Shown here: piece by piece, positions 25,063-33,472 of the stretch
How the letters are laid out: the number at the start of each line of letters is the position of its first letter
Position numbering within the stretch: position 1 is the stretch's first letter
Source: Pseudomonas indica NBRC 103045
GTDB lineage: Bacteria; Pseudomonadota; Gammaproteobacteria; Pseudomonadales; Pseudomonadaceae
Assembly (NCBI RefSeq): GCF_002091635.1
Contig: NZ_BDAC01000024.1
Span: 19,824-83,823, forward strand
Length of the DNA: 64,000 nucleotides
Direction of reading: 5' to 3'
Notes under the pieces: model-generated
Told to the model about the DNA's origin: nothing
Seen by the model: the letters and a program-made list of their open reading frames with translations, nothing else
Databases searched by the model: none
Position numbers and translations under genes: made by a program

Positions 25063-25620
25063 ATGTCCACCCCTCCCGTCCGCGAACAATTTCTCGTCAT
25101 CAGTGCCCTCGGCGCCAACCCCATGGAGCTGACCAACGTACTGTGCCGCGCCAGCCAGGAGAACCGCTGCGCGGTGGTGAGCAGCCGCCTGACCCGGCAC
25201 GGTGAGTACAGCGCCCTGATCCTTCAGGTGTCCGGCAGTTGGGATGCACTCGCGCGCCTGGAGACCAGCCTGCCGACCCTGGCCAAGCGTCATTCGCTGA
25301 CCATCAGCGTGAAGCGCAGCTCGGCGCTGGAAAGCCGCCCGCAATCGCTGCCCTACGTCGCCTACGTGAGCGCCGCCTACCGCCCGGACATCCTCAACGA
25401 GCTGTGCCAGTTCTTCATCGATCACCGGGTGGAACTGGAGAGCCTCACGTGCGACACCTACCAGGCCCCGCAGACCGGCGGCACCATGCTCAACGCCACC
25501 CTCACCGTGACCCTGCCGCCGGGCACCCAGATCAGTTGGCTGCGCGATCAGTTCCTGGACTTCGCCGACGCGCTGAACCTGGATGCCCTGATAGAGCCCT
25601 GGCGCCCGCAGAACCCATAA
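25063..25620 (+). CDS. Glycine cleavage system regulator-like, two ACT domains
   Basis: This 185-aa protein has two ACT domains in tandem, with REQFLVISALGANPMELTNVLCRASQENRC (first) and YVAYVSAAYRPDILNELCQFFIDHRVELESL (second). It matches the GcvR-like proteins found upstream of bcp in gamma-proteobacteria. GcvR in E. coli binds glycine and restrains GcvA; in Pseudomonas the role is less clear. It is followed after 10 bases by bcp, so the pair is likely one operon. Confidence 0.85.
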   Translation: MSTPPVREQFLVISALGANPMELTNVLCRASQENRCAVVSSRLTRHGEYSALILQVSGSWDALARLETSLPTLAKRHSLTISVKRSSALESRPQSLPYVAYVSAAYRPDILNELCQFFIDHRVELESLTCDTYQAPQTGGTMLNATLTVTLPPGTQISWLRDQFLDFADALNLDALIEPWRPQNP

Positions 25621-25630
25621 GGAGATTTTC

Positions 25631-26104
25631 ATGGCCGTCGCCCTCGACCAAGCCGTCGCCGACTTCACCGCCCAGGCCACCAATGGGCAGCAGGTATCGC
25701 TGTCAGCCCTCAAGGGCAAGCAGGTGGTGATCTACTTCTATCCCAAGGACAGCACCCCCGGTTGCACCACCGAAGGCCAGGGCTTCCGCGACCGGCACGC
25801 CGAGTTCGCTGCGGCCAATACGGTGATCTTCGGCGTTTCCCGCGACAGCCTGAGGTCTCACGAGAATTTCAAGTGCAAGCAGGAATTCCCGTTCGAGCTG
25901 ATTTCCGATGCGGATGAATCGCTCTGCCAGTTGTTCGATGTGATCAAGCTGAAAAAGCTCTACGGCAAGGAGTACATGGGTATCGACCGCAGCACTTTCC
26001 TGATCGACAAGGAAGGCGTCCTGCGCCAGGAATGGCGCGGGGTGAAAGTCCCCGGCCATGTCGATGCGGTACTCGCGGCCGCCCAGGCGCTGAACAAGGC
26101 CTGA
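25631..26104 (+). CDS. bcp: Thioredoxin-dependent peroxiredoxin (Bcp/PrxQ)
   Basis: This 157-aa peroxiredoxin reduces H2O2 and organic peroxides. The peroxidatic Cys is C45 in YPKDSTPGCTTEG. The resolving Cys found at position 50 in E. coli BCP is Gln here. C82 (NFKCKQEF) lies 37 residues after C45, which fits the other PrxQ subtype in which the resolving Cys is on the next helix. C99 is also present. GGAG overlaps the gcvR stop region just before the ATG. Confidence 0.92.
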   Translation: MAVALDQAVADFTAQATNGQQVSLSALKGKQVVIYFYPKDSTPGCTTEGQGFRDRHAEFAAANTVIFGVSRDSLRSHENFKCKQEFPFELISDADESLCQLFDVIKLKKLYGKEYMGIDRSTFLIDKEGVLRQEWRGVKVPGHVDAVLAAAQALNKA

Positions 26105-26666
26105 ACGCCCCATCGCTCGCCGGCCGCCCGGGCTGGCGAGAATCCTCCCTGCTCGTCATCATACGACCCGCTCCTACCAGCAGAAGCGCTCGATGCCCTT
26201 CGACGCCCTTATACCATTGGCTCATTGACAGTCTTCCCCGTTGACAAACGGAAAAAGGGCTGACGATAATCCTCACAGTTGTACGATGACATATGACAAA
26301 AATAACAAGAACGAGACTTCGACAGCACTATGAAGCCCTTTTTCCTCGCTATTTCCGCACCCTCAAGGCAAACCGGACGGCGTCCTGACCAGCATCGGAC
26401 TCATCTGATGTCCACAGTGATCGGACGCCCTATCCGAACGCTCCGCATGACCCGCATCGCCACCACGGATCAACCGTTCCTGCCATGCGGATCGCTGCCC
26501 TCCAGTTTCGACGAATTCGCCGAAGGCCAACGGCCTGAAGCGAACGCCTGGCCGACACACCCCGGCCAGACCTGACGCCCTCAGCCAGGGCAACTCACAC
26601 GTTCCTGTTCATGCGGGCCATGCCCGCAGGGGGACGGCTATCCGCAACTTGGGAGAAAAATAACAA
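26105..26666. other. 562-base intergenic region and oprD leader
   Basis: No gene is supported here. TTGACA (26241-26246) and GATAAT (26265-26270), 18 bases apart, form a promoter candidate that would give a ~390-base leader to the porin. The segment 26280-26340 is AT-rich and contains AAAAATAACAAGAA (26298-26311). A second AAAAATAACAA (26656-26666) runs straight into the porin start codon. Both resemble Hfq/Crc CA motifs. The middle part shows no obvious structure. Confidence 0.55.
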
Positions 26667-27914
26667 ATGCCTTCACTCAAACCCCTGACCGGCGCCCTGC
26701 TCGCCGCTGGTGTCCTGACCCTCTCCACCTTGCCCCTCGCAGCCCAGGCCGAAGGCTTCATCGACGACACCAAAGTCAGCCTCAACCTGCGCAACTACTA
26801 CATCAACCGCGACTTCCGCGACCCTAGCAACAGCCAAAGCCGTGCCGAAGAATGGACCCAGAGCTTCATTCTCAATGTCCAGTCCGGCTATACCCCCGGC
26901 CCGGTCGGTTTCGGCGTCGATGCCCTCGGTCTGTTCTCGGTCAAGCTCGATGGCGGCAAGGGCACCCGCGGCACCCAGCTCCTCCCGGTGCATGACGACG
27001 GCCGCCCCGCCGATGACTTCGGCCGCCTCGCCGTTGCCGCCAAGGCCAAGCTGAGCAAGACCGAGTTGAAGGTCGGCGAACTGTTCCCGGTGCTGCCGAT
27101 CCTCCGCGCCGACGATGGTCGCTCGCTACCGCAGACCTTCCAGGGCGGCATGCTCACCTCCACCGAGATCGACGGCCTCACCCTGCATGCCGGCCAGATG
27201 CGCCAGACCAGCACCCGCAATGACGCCAGCATGGAAGACATGACCGCCTTCGGTGCCGCCTCCGACCGCTTCAACTACCTCGGCGGCGAATACGCGTTCA
27301 ACGACAAGCGCACCCTCATCGGGCTCTGGAATGCCGAACTGAAGGACATCTACAGCCAGCAGTATTTCAACGTCGTTCATAGCCAGCCTCTCGGCGACTG
27401 GACCCTCGGCGCCAACGTCGGCTATTTCATCGGCCGCGAGGATGGCAGCGAACTGGCCGGCGAACTGGACAACAAGACCCTCTCCGGCCTGTTCTCCGCC
27501 AAGGTCGGCAGCCATGCCTTCTACGTCGGCCTGCAGAAGGTCAGCGGCGATAACGGCTGGATGCGCGTCGGCGGCACCAGCGGCGGCACCCTCGGCAACG
27601 ACAGCTTCAATTCCAGCTTCGACAACGCCGACGAACGCTCCTGGCAGGCGCGCTACGACTACAACTTCGCCGGCGTCGGTATTCCGGGGCTGGTCAGCAT
27701 GATCCGCTACATCCACGGCGAGGACGTGGATGCCGGCGGCGTCGACGACGGCAAGGAATGGATTCGCGACTTCGAACTGGCCTACACCGTGCAGGCCGGC
27801 CCGCTCAAGAACCTCAACGTCCGCTGGCGCAATTCCAGCGTCCGTCGCGATTGGAACAATAGCGACTTCGACGAGAACCGCCTGATCTTCAACTACCCGC
27901 TGTCGATCCTGTAA
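26667..27914 (+). CDS. OprD family outer-membrane porin
   Basis: This 415-aa protein has a signal peptide to about residue 28 (LPLAAQA-EG). The mature part begins with the OprD-like FIDDTKVSLNLRNYYINRDFRDP, followed by alternating strands and loops of an 18-strand barrel, and ends in FNYPLSIL. OprD relatives admit basic amino acids, small peptides or carboxylates, and the substrate here cannot be told. GGGAG precedes the ATG by about 10 bases, overlapped by the CA motif AAAAATAACAA, so translation may be under Hfq/Crc control. It is a single-gene unit with a strong terminator. Confidence 0.88.
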   Translation: MPSLKPLTGALLAAGVLTLSTLPLAAQAEGFIDDTKVSLNLRNYYINRDFRDPSNSQSRAEEWTQSFILNVQSGYTPGPVGFGVDALGLFSVKLDGGKGTRGTQLLPVHDDGRPADDFGRLAVAAKAKLSKTELKVGELFPVLPILRADDGRSLPQTFQGGMLTSTEIDGLTLHAGQMRQTSTRNDASMEDMTAFGAASDRFNYLGGEYAFNDKRTLIGLWNAELKDIYSQQYFNVVHSQPLGDWTLGANVGYFIGREDGSELAGELDNKTLSGLFSAKVGSHAFYVGLQKVSGDNGWMRVGGTSGGTLGNDSFNSSFDNADERSWQARYDYNFAGVGIPGLVSMIRYIHGEDVDAGGVDDGKEWIRDFELAYTVQAGPLKNLNVRWRNSSVRRDWNNSDFDENRLIFNYPLSIL

Positions 27915-27947
27915 GACCCCGCTTCGCTCCTGTGTTTACGGCATTTG

Positions 27948-27974
27948 GCCCGTCCTTGCGACGGGCTTTTTTTT
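27948..27974 (+). terminator. Terminator of the OprD porin gene
   Basis: GCCCGTC-CTTGC-GACGGGC is followed by eight T. It is a strong Rho-independent terminator 34 bases after the stop codon. Confidence 0.9.
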
Positions 27975-28015
27975 GCAGGAGCTGTTCTGCTGAGGGATGG
28001 CTTTTGGGGCTGCCC

Positions 28016-28097
28016 TCGCCGGGCGAATGAATTCGCCCCTACAAGCGGTAGTCCACCTCCGCCCGCTTTTCGTAGGAGCCAGCTCTGCTGGCGAAGG
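28016..28097. repeat. Two REP-type units
   Basis: A GGGCGAATGAATTCGCCCCT unit lies at about 28020-28041 and a GTAGGAGCCAGCTCTGCTGG unit at about 28073-28095. The same two families occur in the same order at 2286-2360. They sit between the convergent porin and EamA genes. Confidence 0.75.
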
Positions 28098-28120
28098 CTC
28101 TTTGCAGAACCTGATTGCCT

Positions 28121-29014
28121 TCACCCCCGCCCCGTCTGACGCCGCTGCCTCAACGCCACGGCAAGGCCGCTCAAGGCGATCACCGCCATGCCCAGCAAGG
28201 CACCGGCATCCGGTACGTGATCGAACAACAGGTAGCCGAGCAACCCGGCGAAGAGGATCTGCCCATAGCTGAACGGCGCCAGCAGCACCGGCGAGGCATA
28301 AAGAAAGGCCCAGGTGAGCAGCATGTGCCCGGACAGGCCGATCACGCCCAGGGCCGCCATGCCGAGAATATGGCCGGGAGAGGCCGTCTCCCAGAAGAAC
28401 GGCAACAGCAGGCTGGTGCCCAGGGTGCCGATCACTCCGGTGATCAGGTTGGTAGTCGCGGCATCGTCCGTGCCCGCAATCCGCCGGGTGATCAGTTGGT
28501 AAAGCCCGAAGCAGGTCGCCGAACCCAGCGGGAACAACATCGCCGGCGTCATCAGGCCGCCGCCCGGGCGGACGATGATCAGCACGCCGAGGAACCCTGC
28601 GCCGACGGCGACCCATTGACCACGGGTCGCCCGCTCGCCCAGCAACGGCACCGCCAGTACCGTGACCAGCAACGGCGCCAGGAAGTTGATCGCCGTCGCC
28701 TCGCCCAATGGCAGATAGCGCAGCCCGCTGATGAACAGCATGCTGGTGGCAAACAGGCACAGCCCGCGCAGCCCCTGCAGCAGCGGCCGCTTGCTGCGCA
28801 ACAGACCAAGCCCACGGCGCGGTAGCAGCACGCCGGCCAGCAGCAGGGTGTGCACCGCATAACGGAACCACACCAGCATCACCACGCTGTGAAAAGCGGA
28901 CAGGTATTTCGACAGACTATCGAGCACGGCGAACAGCAATACCGCCGCGCTGATCAAGAGGATACCCAGGAGCGGATGCGGAGCACCGCTCGGGGATGGA
29001 AGACGCAGGATCAT
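28121..29014 (-). CDS. EamA/DMT family transporter
   Basis: This 297-aa protein has ten membrane spans in two EamA repeats (GILLISAAVLLFAVLDSLSKYL ... and GSATCFGLYQLITRRIAG ...), with short loops. The drug/metabolite transporter superfamily exports amino acids and other metabolites; the substrate is unknown. The start at 29014 (MILRLPSP) gives the usual length, but no good ribosome site is seen, and the frame is open to 29125, so the N-terminus is uncertain. Downstream, the REP pair separates it from the porin. Confidence 0.82.
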   Translation of the reverse strand: MILRLPSPSGAPHPLLGILLISAAVLLFAVLDSLSKYLSAFHSVVMLVWFRYAVHTLLLAGVLLPRRGLGLLRSKRPLLQGLRGLCLFATSMLFISGLRYLPLGEATAINFLAPLLVTVLAVPLLGERATRGQWVAVGAGFLGVLIIVRPGGGLMTPAMLFPLGSATCFGLYQLITRRIAGTDDAATTNLITGVIGTLGTSLLLPFFWETASPGHILGMAALGVIGLSGHMLLTWAFLYASPVLLAPFSYGQILFAGLLGYLLFDHVPDAGALLGMAVIALSGLAVALRQRRQTGRG

Positions 29015-29140
29015 GAGGAAAGGCTCGGACTTGGCGCTGGCGCGCCTGAAGACGTCCGTTATCGCATCTCCTGTCGGGAAAGAGAAGGCCAGCACGCGAA
29101 TCGGTGTTGTGACCGTCCGCTCCAAGACTTGCCAATCCGT

Positions 29141-29561
29141 GTAGGGGCGAATTTATTCGCCCGTTTTGTCATGCGTGATCCGGGGGTGATGCGTACGACT
29201 TAGCCCCTCCCCCCTCACCCCAACCCTCTCCCCAGAGGGGCGAGGGGGTAGTTCGTGTGCGGCTGCTGGTTCGTGCTGGGGCGAATTTATTCGCCTGTTT
29301 GTCATGCGTGATCCGGCGGTGATGCGTACGACCTAGCCCACCCCTCACCCCAGCCCTCTCCCCAGGGGGGCGAGGGGGTAGTTCGTGTGAGGCTGCTGGC
29401 CCGTGCTGGGGGCGAGTTTATTCGCCCATTTGTCATGCGGGATCTGGTAGTAATGCGTACGACTTAGCCCCCCCCTCACCCCAGCCCTCTCCCCAGAGGG
29501 GCGAGGGGGCAGTTGGTGCGGGCGGCAATTCCGTGTAGGGGCGAATTTATTCGCCCGTTCG
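29141..29561. repeat. Tandem array of a ~130-bp composite repeat (three copies and a partial)
   Basis: The unit begins with a REP palindrome (GGGGCGAATTTATTCGCC), then TTGTCATGCGTGATC, then TGATGCGTACGACTTAGCCC, then a second palindromic block CCCTCACCCCAGCCCTCTCC...AGAGGGGCGAGGGGG, then AGTTCGTGTGxGGCTGCTGG. REP cores start at 29147, 29281, 29412 and 29541, giving periods of 134, 131 and 129 bases. The fourth unit is cut at the hppD stop. Another copy lies at 63848-63990. There is no gene in the array. Confidence 0.88.
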
Positions 29562-30638
29562 TCATGGCGTGGTCAGCACGCCCCGGCGAATCTGGTCGCG
29601 TTCGATGGATTCGAACAGCGCCTTGAAGTTGCCTTCGCCGAAGCCGCTGTCGCCCTTGCGCTGAATGAACTCGAAGAACACCGGGCCGAGCAGCGTTTCC
29701 GAGAAAATCTGCAGCAGCAACCGGCGCTCACCGTCTTCGGAGGTACCGTCGAGCAGGATGCCGCGCGACTTCAGCTCGTCCACCGGCTCGCCATGATTCG
29801 GCAGGCGGCCTTCGAGCATCTCGTAGTAAGTCTCCGGCGGCGCGGTCATGAAGCGGGTGCCACGGGCCTTGAGCGCATCCCAGGTCTTGATCAGGTCATC
29901 GGTGAGGAAAGCCATATGCTGAATGCCTTCGCCGTTGAACTGCATCAGGAACTCTTCGATCTGCCCCGCTCCTTTCGACGACTCCTCGTTCAGCGGGATA
30001 CGAATCATGCCGTCCGGCGCAGTCATCGCCTTGGAGGTCAGACCGGTGTACTCGCCCTTGATGTCGAAGTAGCGAATCTCGCGGAAGTTGAACAGCTTCT
30101 CGTAGAAATCGGCCCAGTAGGCCATACGCCCGCGGTATACGTTGTGGGTCAGGTGGTCGATGATCTTCAGGCCGGCCCCCACCGGATGGCGATCCACGCC
30201 GTCGAGGTAGACGAAATCGATGTCATAGATGGAGCTGCCTTCGCCGAAGCGGTCGATCAGGTACAGCGGCGCACCGCCGATGCCCTTGATCGCCGGCAGG
30301 CGCAGCTCCATCGGCCCGGTGGGCATCTCGATGGCCTGGGCGCCCAGCTCCAAGGCACGGTTGTAAGCTTTCTGCGCGTCCTTGACGCGGAACGCCATGC
30401 CGCATACCGACGGCCCATGCTCAGCCGCGAAGTAAGCGGCGTGACTCTTGCGTTCGCGGTTGACGATGGCGTTGATCTCACCCTGGCGGTACAGCGCCAC
30501 GTCTTTGGAGCGGTGGTTCGCCACATGGGTGAAGCCCATGTGCTCCAGCACCGGCTCGATGACATTCGGGGTGGGCGAAGCGAATTCGATGAACTCGAAA
30601 CCCATGAGGCCCATGGGATTTTCAAACAGGTCGGCCAT
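29562..30638 (-). CDS. hppD: 4-hydroxyphenylpyruvate dioxygenase
   Basis: This 358-aa enzyme turns 4-hydroxyphenylpyruvate into homogentisate in tyrosine breakdown, which also feeds pyomelanin. The Fe(II) ligands are visible as H162 (IDHLTHNVY), H241 (IQHMAF) and E323 (FFEFIQ), the usual two-His-one-Glu set. The N-terminal half is the degenerate VOC domain, also typical. AGGAG lies 8 bases before the ATG. It is a single gene, and the stop abuts the tandem repeat array, which may act as its transcript end. Confidence 0.96.
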   Translation of the reverse strand: MADLFENPMGLMGFEFIEFASPTPNVIEPVLEHMGFTHVANHRSKDVALYRQGEINAIVNRERKSHAAYFAAEHGPSVCGMAFRVKDAQKAYNRALELGAQAIEMPTGPMELRLPAIKGIGGAPLYLIDRFGEGSSIYDIDFVYLDGVDRHPVGAGLKIIDHLTHNVYRGRMAYWADFYEKLFNFREIRYFDIKGEYTGLTSKAMTAPDGMIRIPLNEESSKGAGQIEEFLMQFNGEGIQHMAFLTDDLIKTWDALKARGTRFMTAPPETYYEMLEGRLPNHGEPVDELKSRGILLDGTSEDGERRLLLQIFSETLLGPVFFEFIQRKGDSGFGEGNFKALFESIERDQIRRGVLTTP

Positions 30639-30998
30639 GATCGGCTCCTAACTGACAGACAAGGCAAAGGGTGTGGACGGTCAATGCCTGGTCAGCGGCG
30701 GCGCACAGGAAATCCCCCGCACGCTGCGGGCGAGGTAGTCGCCCATGATCAATTGGAAACCGAGGATTTTCATGCGTGCGATGCTGCGCGGAAGCCACAC
30801 GGGAATGCCGGCCGGCAGCCCCGAATGAAGAAAGAACCATAAGGAAGAGGAAAGTTCATGACCTGTCCGCGCGCAAGGTGGACGCCCGATGATGAGCGCC
30901 TCGTTTTTGTTTTTGCGTAAACCAGTTACGTAAAACGAAATCTGCGGGAGTTGTCGCCCCATGTCAAGCACAGCGGATCGCGCTCGCTAGGGCCGAAT
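30639..30998. other. Intergenic region upstream of hppD with palindromic operator candidate
   Basis: No gene is seen in these 360 bases. A 25-base near-perfect palindrome TTTTGCGTAA-ACCAG-TTACGTAAAA lies at 30911-30935 (one mismatch per arm pair) in a locally AT-rich stretch. It could bind a dimeric regulator of hppD, whose start is ~270 bases away. A REP-like unit lies at the right edge. Confidence 0.5.
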
Positions 30999-31011
30999 TC
31001 ATTCGCCCTCT
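30988..31011. repeat. REP unit overlapping the end of the LysR gene
   Basis: AGGGCCGAATTCATTCGCCCT is a REP palindrome (AGGGCCGAATTC at the left, ATTCGCCCT at the right). Its minus-strand copy GGGCGAATGA supplies the final codons and stop of the LysR gene at 30999-31001. Confidence 0.7.
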
Positions 31012-31916
31012 CGAGAAACCTCGCCCCACTTCAAATCCAGCCGAGCCGCCAGCAGGGTATCGGCGAGCGCCTGTGCGGCGACGGAAAGTTCGTGCCCCGG
31101 CTTGGTGAGGATACCCACCGGCCGCTCGATCACCGGGTCGCGCAGACGGATACAACGTGCACCCAGTTCGCGCATCTGCATCCGGCACAGCGCAGGCACG
31201 GCACTCACGCCCAGCCCGCTGCCGACCATCCGTCCAACCGTGGCGAGTTGGTGGCTTTCGAACACCACCGGCAACTTCAGCCCTCTCTCCCGCAGGTGCT
31301 CCTCGAGCATGACACGCACGGTTGAAGGCCGCTGCAGTGTGACGAACGGCTGCTCCAGCAGCTCCGCCCAACCCACCTCCTCGCGCTCCGCGAGAGCGGA
31401 ATCGAGCGGCACCACGGCAACGAAACGATCGACGTAGAGCGGCATGAAGCTCAGCGGCGTGCTCGGCTCCGGCTCGAAGGCGATCCCCAGCTCCACGTGG
31501 CGGTCGCGAACCATCTCGATGACCTGCTCGTTGATCACGTCGTTGACCGTCACGCCGATACGCGGATAGCGCGCCCGGAAGTCCTTGAGGATCGGCGGCA
31601 GCAGGTTGCCGGCGAAGGACGGCATGGCCGCCAGGGCAACGCGCCCCTGGCGCAGGGTGAAGCGCTGGCGCAGCTCGTCTTCGGCGTTGTCCCATTCGGC
31701 CAACAGACGCCGCGCCAGCGGCACCAAGGCCTCACCTTCCGGCGTCAGGCTGACGGCACGGGTAGTGCGGCTGAACAGGCGCCCACCGAGGCTGTCTTCC
31801 AGCGCCTTGATCGTCAGGCTCAGGGCCGACTGCGACAGGTGCAACCGCTCGCAGGCCTGGGCGAAGCTGAGGGTTTGCGCCACAGCCAGAAAGGCACGGA
31901 GCTGTTTGACGGTCAT
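30999..31916 (-). CDS. LysR family regulator, probably of the dhcAB-atoB genes
   Basis: This 305-aa protein has an N-terminal LysR helix-turn-helix (KQLRAFLAVAQTLSFAQACERLHLSQSALSLTIKALEDSLG) and a periplasmic-binding-protein-like sensor domain (VALAAMPSFAGNLLPPILKDF...). It is divergent from dhcA with 125 bases between, the usual layout for LysR control. The order matches DhcR (PA1998) of P. aeruginosa, an activator of dehydrocarnitine use, as I recall. The intergenic region contains TCAAA-N8-TTTGA at 31944-31961. The last residues come from a REP unit. Confidence 0.87.
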   Translation of the reverse strand: MTVKQLRAFLAVAQTLSFAQACERLHLSQSALSLTIKALEDSLGGRLFSRTTRAVSLTPEGEALVPLARRLLAEWDNAEDELRQRFTLRQGRVALAAMPSFAGNLLPPILKDFRARYPRIGVTVNDVINEQVIEMVRDRHVELGIAFEPEPSTPLSFMPLYVDRFVAVVPLDSALAEREEVGWAELLEQPFVTLQRPSTVRVMLEEHLRERGLKLPVVFESHQLATVGRMVGSGLGVSAVPALCRMQMRELGARCIRLRDPVIERPVGILTKPGHELSVAAQALADTLLAARLDLKWGEVSREGE

Positions 31917-31943
31917 GGAGAGCCTCAGCGACTATTCGATTTA

Positions 31944-31961
31944 TCAAATCAATACTTTTGA
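31944..31961. promoter_or_regulatory. Candidate LysR-type binding site
   Basis: The inverted repeat TCAAA-N8-TTTGA contains the T-N11-A frame of LysR boxes. It lies midway in the AT-rich divergent region between the LysR gene and dhcA, about 80 bases before the dhcA start. Assignment rests on position and symmetry only. Confidence 0.45.
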
Positions 31962-32041
31962 AAATTCAACTTAACAAATAAGTCCTGCCACGGAAAACTC
32001 CCTCGCACGCACCCACCGCCCAACAATAAGAGGAAACACCG

Positions 32042-32740
32042 ATGGCAGGTTTCGACAAGCGCGTGAGTACCTACGCCGAAGCCCTGGAGGGCCTGGAGGA
32101 CGGCATGACCGTCCTGGCCGGCGGGTTCGGCCTCTGCGGCATCCCTGAAAACCTCATCGCCGAAATCAAACGCAAAGGCACCCGCGGCCTGACCGTGGTC
32201 TCCAACAACTGCGGCGTCGATGGCTTCGGTCTCGGCGTGCTGCTGGAAGACCGGCAGATCCGCAAGATGATCGCCTCCTATGTCGGCGAAAACGCCCTGT
32301 TCGAGCAGCAGTTGCTCAACGGCGAGCTGGAAGTGGAACTGACGCCGCAAGGTACCCTGGCGGAGAAGATGCGTGCCGGCGGCGCTGGTATCCCGGCCTT
32401 CTACACTGCCACCGGCCACGGCACACCGGTCGCCGAAGGCAAGGAAGTACGCGAGTTCGGCGGCCGTCGCTACATCCTCGAACACGCCATTACCGGCGAC
32501 TTCGCCATCGTCAAGGGCTGGAAGGCCGACCGCTACGGCAACGTCGTCTATCGCCATACCGCGCAGAACTTCAACCCGCTGGCTGCCACCGCCGGGAAGA
32601 TCACCGTGGTGGAAGTGGAGGAAATCGTCGAGCCCGGCGAACTGGACCCGAGCCAGATCCACACTCCCGGCATCTACGTCGACCGCATCATCTGCGGCAC
32701 CTTCGAGAAGCGCATCGAAAAGCGCACCGTCCGCAGCTGA
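32042..32740 (+). CDS. dhcA: 3-oxoacid/dehydrocarnitine CoA-transferase, subunit A
   Basis: This 232-aa protein is the alpha subunit of a family I CoA-transferase ([55 protein letters not shown]). It pairs with the next gene to move CoA from an acyl-CoA to a 3-oxoacid. Similar proteins are called ScoA/AtoD; the neighbourhood (LysR, A, B, thiolase) matches dhcA of P. aeruginosa, used in carnitine breakdown. AACAATAA (32022-32029) overlaps the AAGAGGA ribosome site and resembles an Hfq/Crc motif. It is 20 bases from dhcB. Confidence 0.88.
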   Translation: MAGFDKRVSTYAEALEGLEDGMTVLAGGFGLCGIPENLIAEIKRKGTRGLTVVSNNCGVDGFGLGVLLEDRQIRKMIASYVGENALFEQQLLNGELEVELTPQGTLAEKMRAGGAGIPAFYTATGHGTPVAEGKEVREFGGRRYILEHAITGDFAIVKGWKADRYGNVVYRHTAQNFNPLAATAGKITVVEVEEIVEPGELDPSQIHTPGIYVDRIICGTFEKRIEKRTVRS

Positions 32741-32760
32741 CCGAACGAGAGGCATAGACC

Positions 32761-33420
32761 ATGGCACTTACCCGCGAACAAATGGCCCAGCGCATCGCCC
32801 GCGAACTGCAGGACGGCTACTACGTCAACCTGGGCATCGGTATTCCCACCCTCGTCGCCAACTATGTCCCCGAGGGCATGGAGGTGATGCTGCAATCGGA
32901 AAACGGCCTGCTCGGCATGGGCGCCTTCCCCACTGAGGACGAGATCGACGCCGACATGATCAACGCCGGCAAACAGACGGTCACCGCCCGTGTCGGCGCT
33001 TCCATCTTCAATTCCGCCGAATCCTTCGCCATGATTCGTGGAGGCCACGTAGACCTGACCGTGCTCGGCGCCTTCGAAGTGGACGTGATGGGCAACATCG
33101 CGTCCTGGATGATCCCCGGCAAGCTGGTGAAAGGCATGGGCGGCGCCATGGACCTGGTGGCCGGCGCGGAGAACATCATCGTAGTGATGACCCACGCCTC
33201 CAAGGACGGCGAGTCGAAGCTGCTGCCACGCTGCACCCTGCCGCTGACCGGCGCCGGCTGCATCAAGCGCGTGCTCACCGACCTCGCCTACCTGGAGATC
33301 GAGAACGGCGCCTTCTTCCTCCGGGAGCGCGCGCCAGGTGTTAGTGTGGAGGAAATCCGGGCCAGGACCGCCGGTGAGCTGGTGATCCCCGACCACGTAC
33401 CGGAAATGCAATTCGACTGA
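32761..33420 (+). CDS. dhcB: 3-oxoacid/dehydrocarnitine CoA-transferase, subunit B
   Basis: This 219-aa protein carries the catalytic glutamate E47 in SENGLLGMG, which forms the glutamyl-CoA thioester in family I CoA-transferases. Other family stretches are [31 protein letters not shown] and [23 protein letters not shown]. It functions as a heteromer with the upstream subunit. Specificity between acetoacetate and dehydrocarnitine cannot be decided from sequence. Confidence 0.9.
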   Translation: MALTREQMAQRIARELQDGYYVNLGIGIPTLVANYVPEGMEVMLQSENGLLGMGAFPTEDEIDADMINAGKQTVTARVGASIFNSAESFAMIRGGHVDLTVLGAFEVDVMGNIASWMIPGKLVKGMGGAMDLVAGAENIIVVMTHASKDGESKLLPRCTLPLTGAGCIKRVLTDLAYLEIENGAFFLRERAPGVSVEEIRARTAGELVIPDHVPEMQFD

Positions 33421-33472
33421 TCCTTTTCGTCGAGCCTCGCCCTGCGAGGCTCGCGCCTTCTGGAGAGACGCA

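Noticed and set aside
26293..26388. 31-codon ORF in the porin leader (MTKITRTRLRQ...)
   Set aside because: No ribosome site and no family likeness; the A-rich start is better explained as a CA motif.
29141..29561. CRISPR array
   Set aside because: Repeats are ~130 bases with no short unique spacers, and no cas genes are near.
30911..30935. PhhR/TyrR box for hppD
   Set aside because: The GTAA-N5-TTAC spacing is shorter than the TGTAAA-N6-TTTACA pattern I recall, so it is kept only as an unassigned operator candidate.
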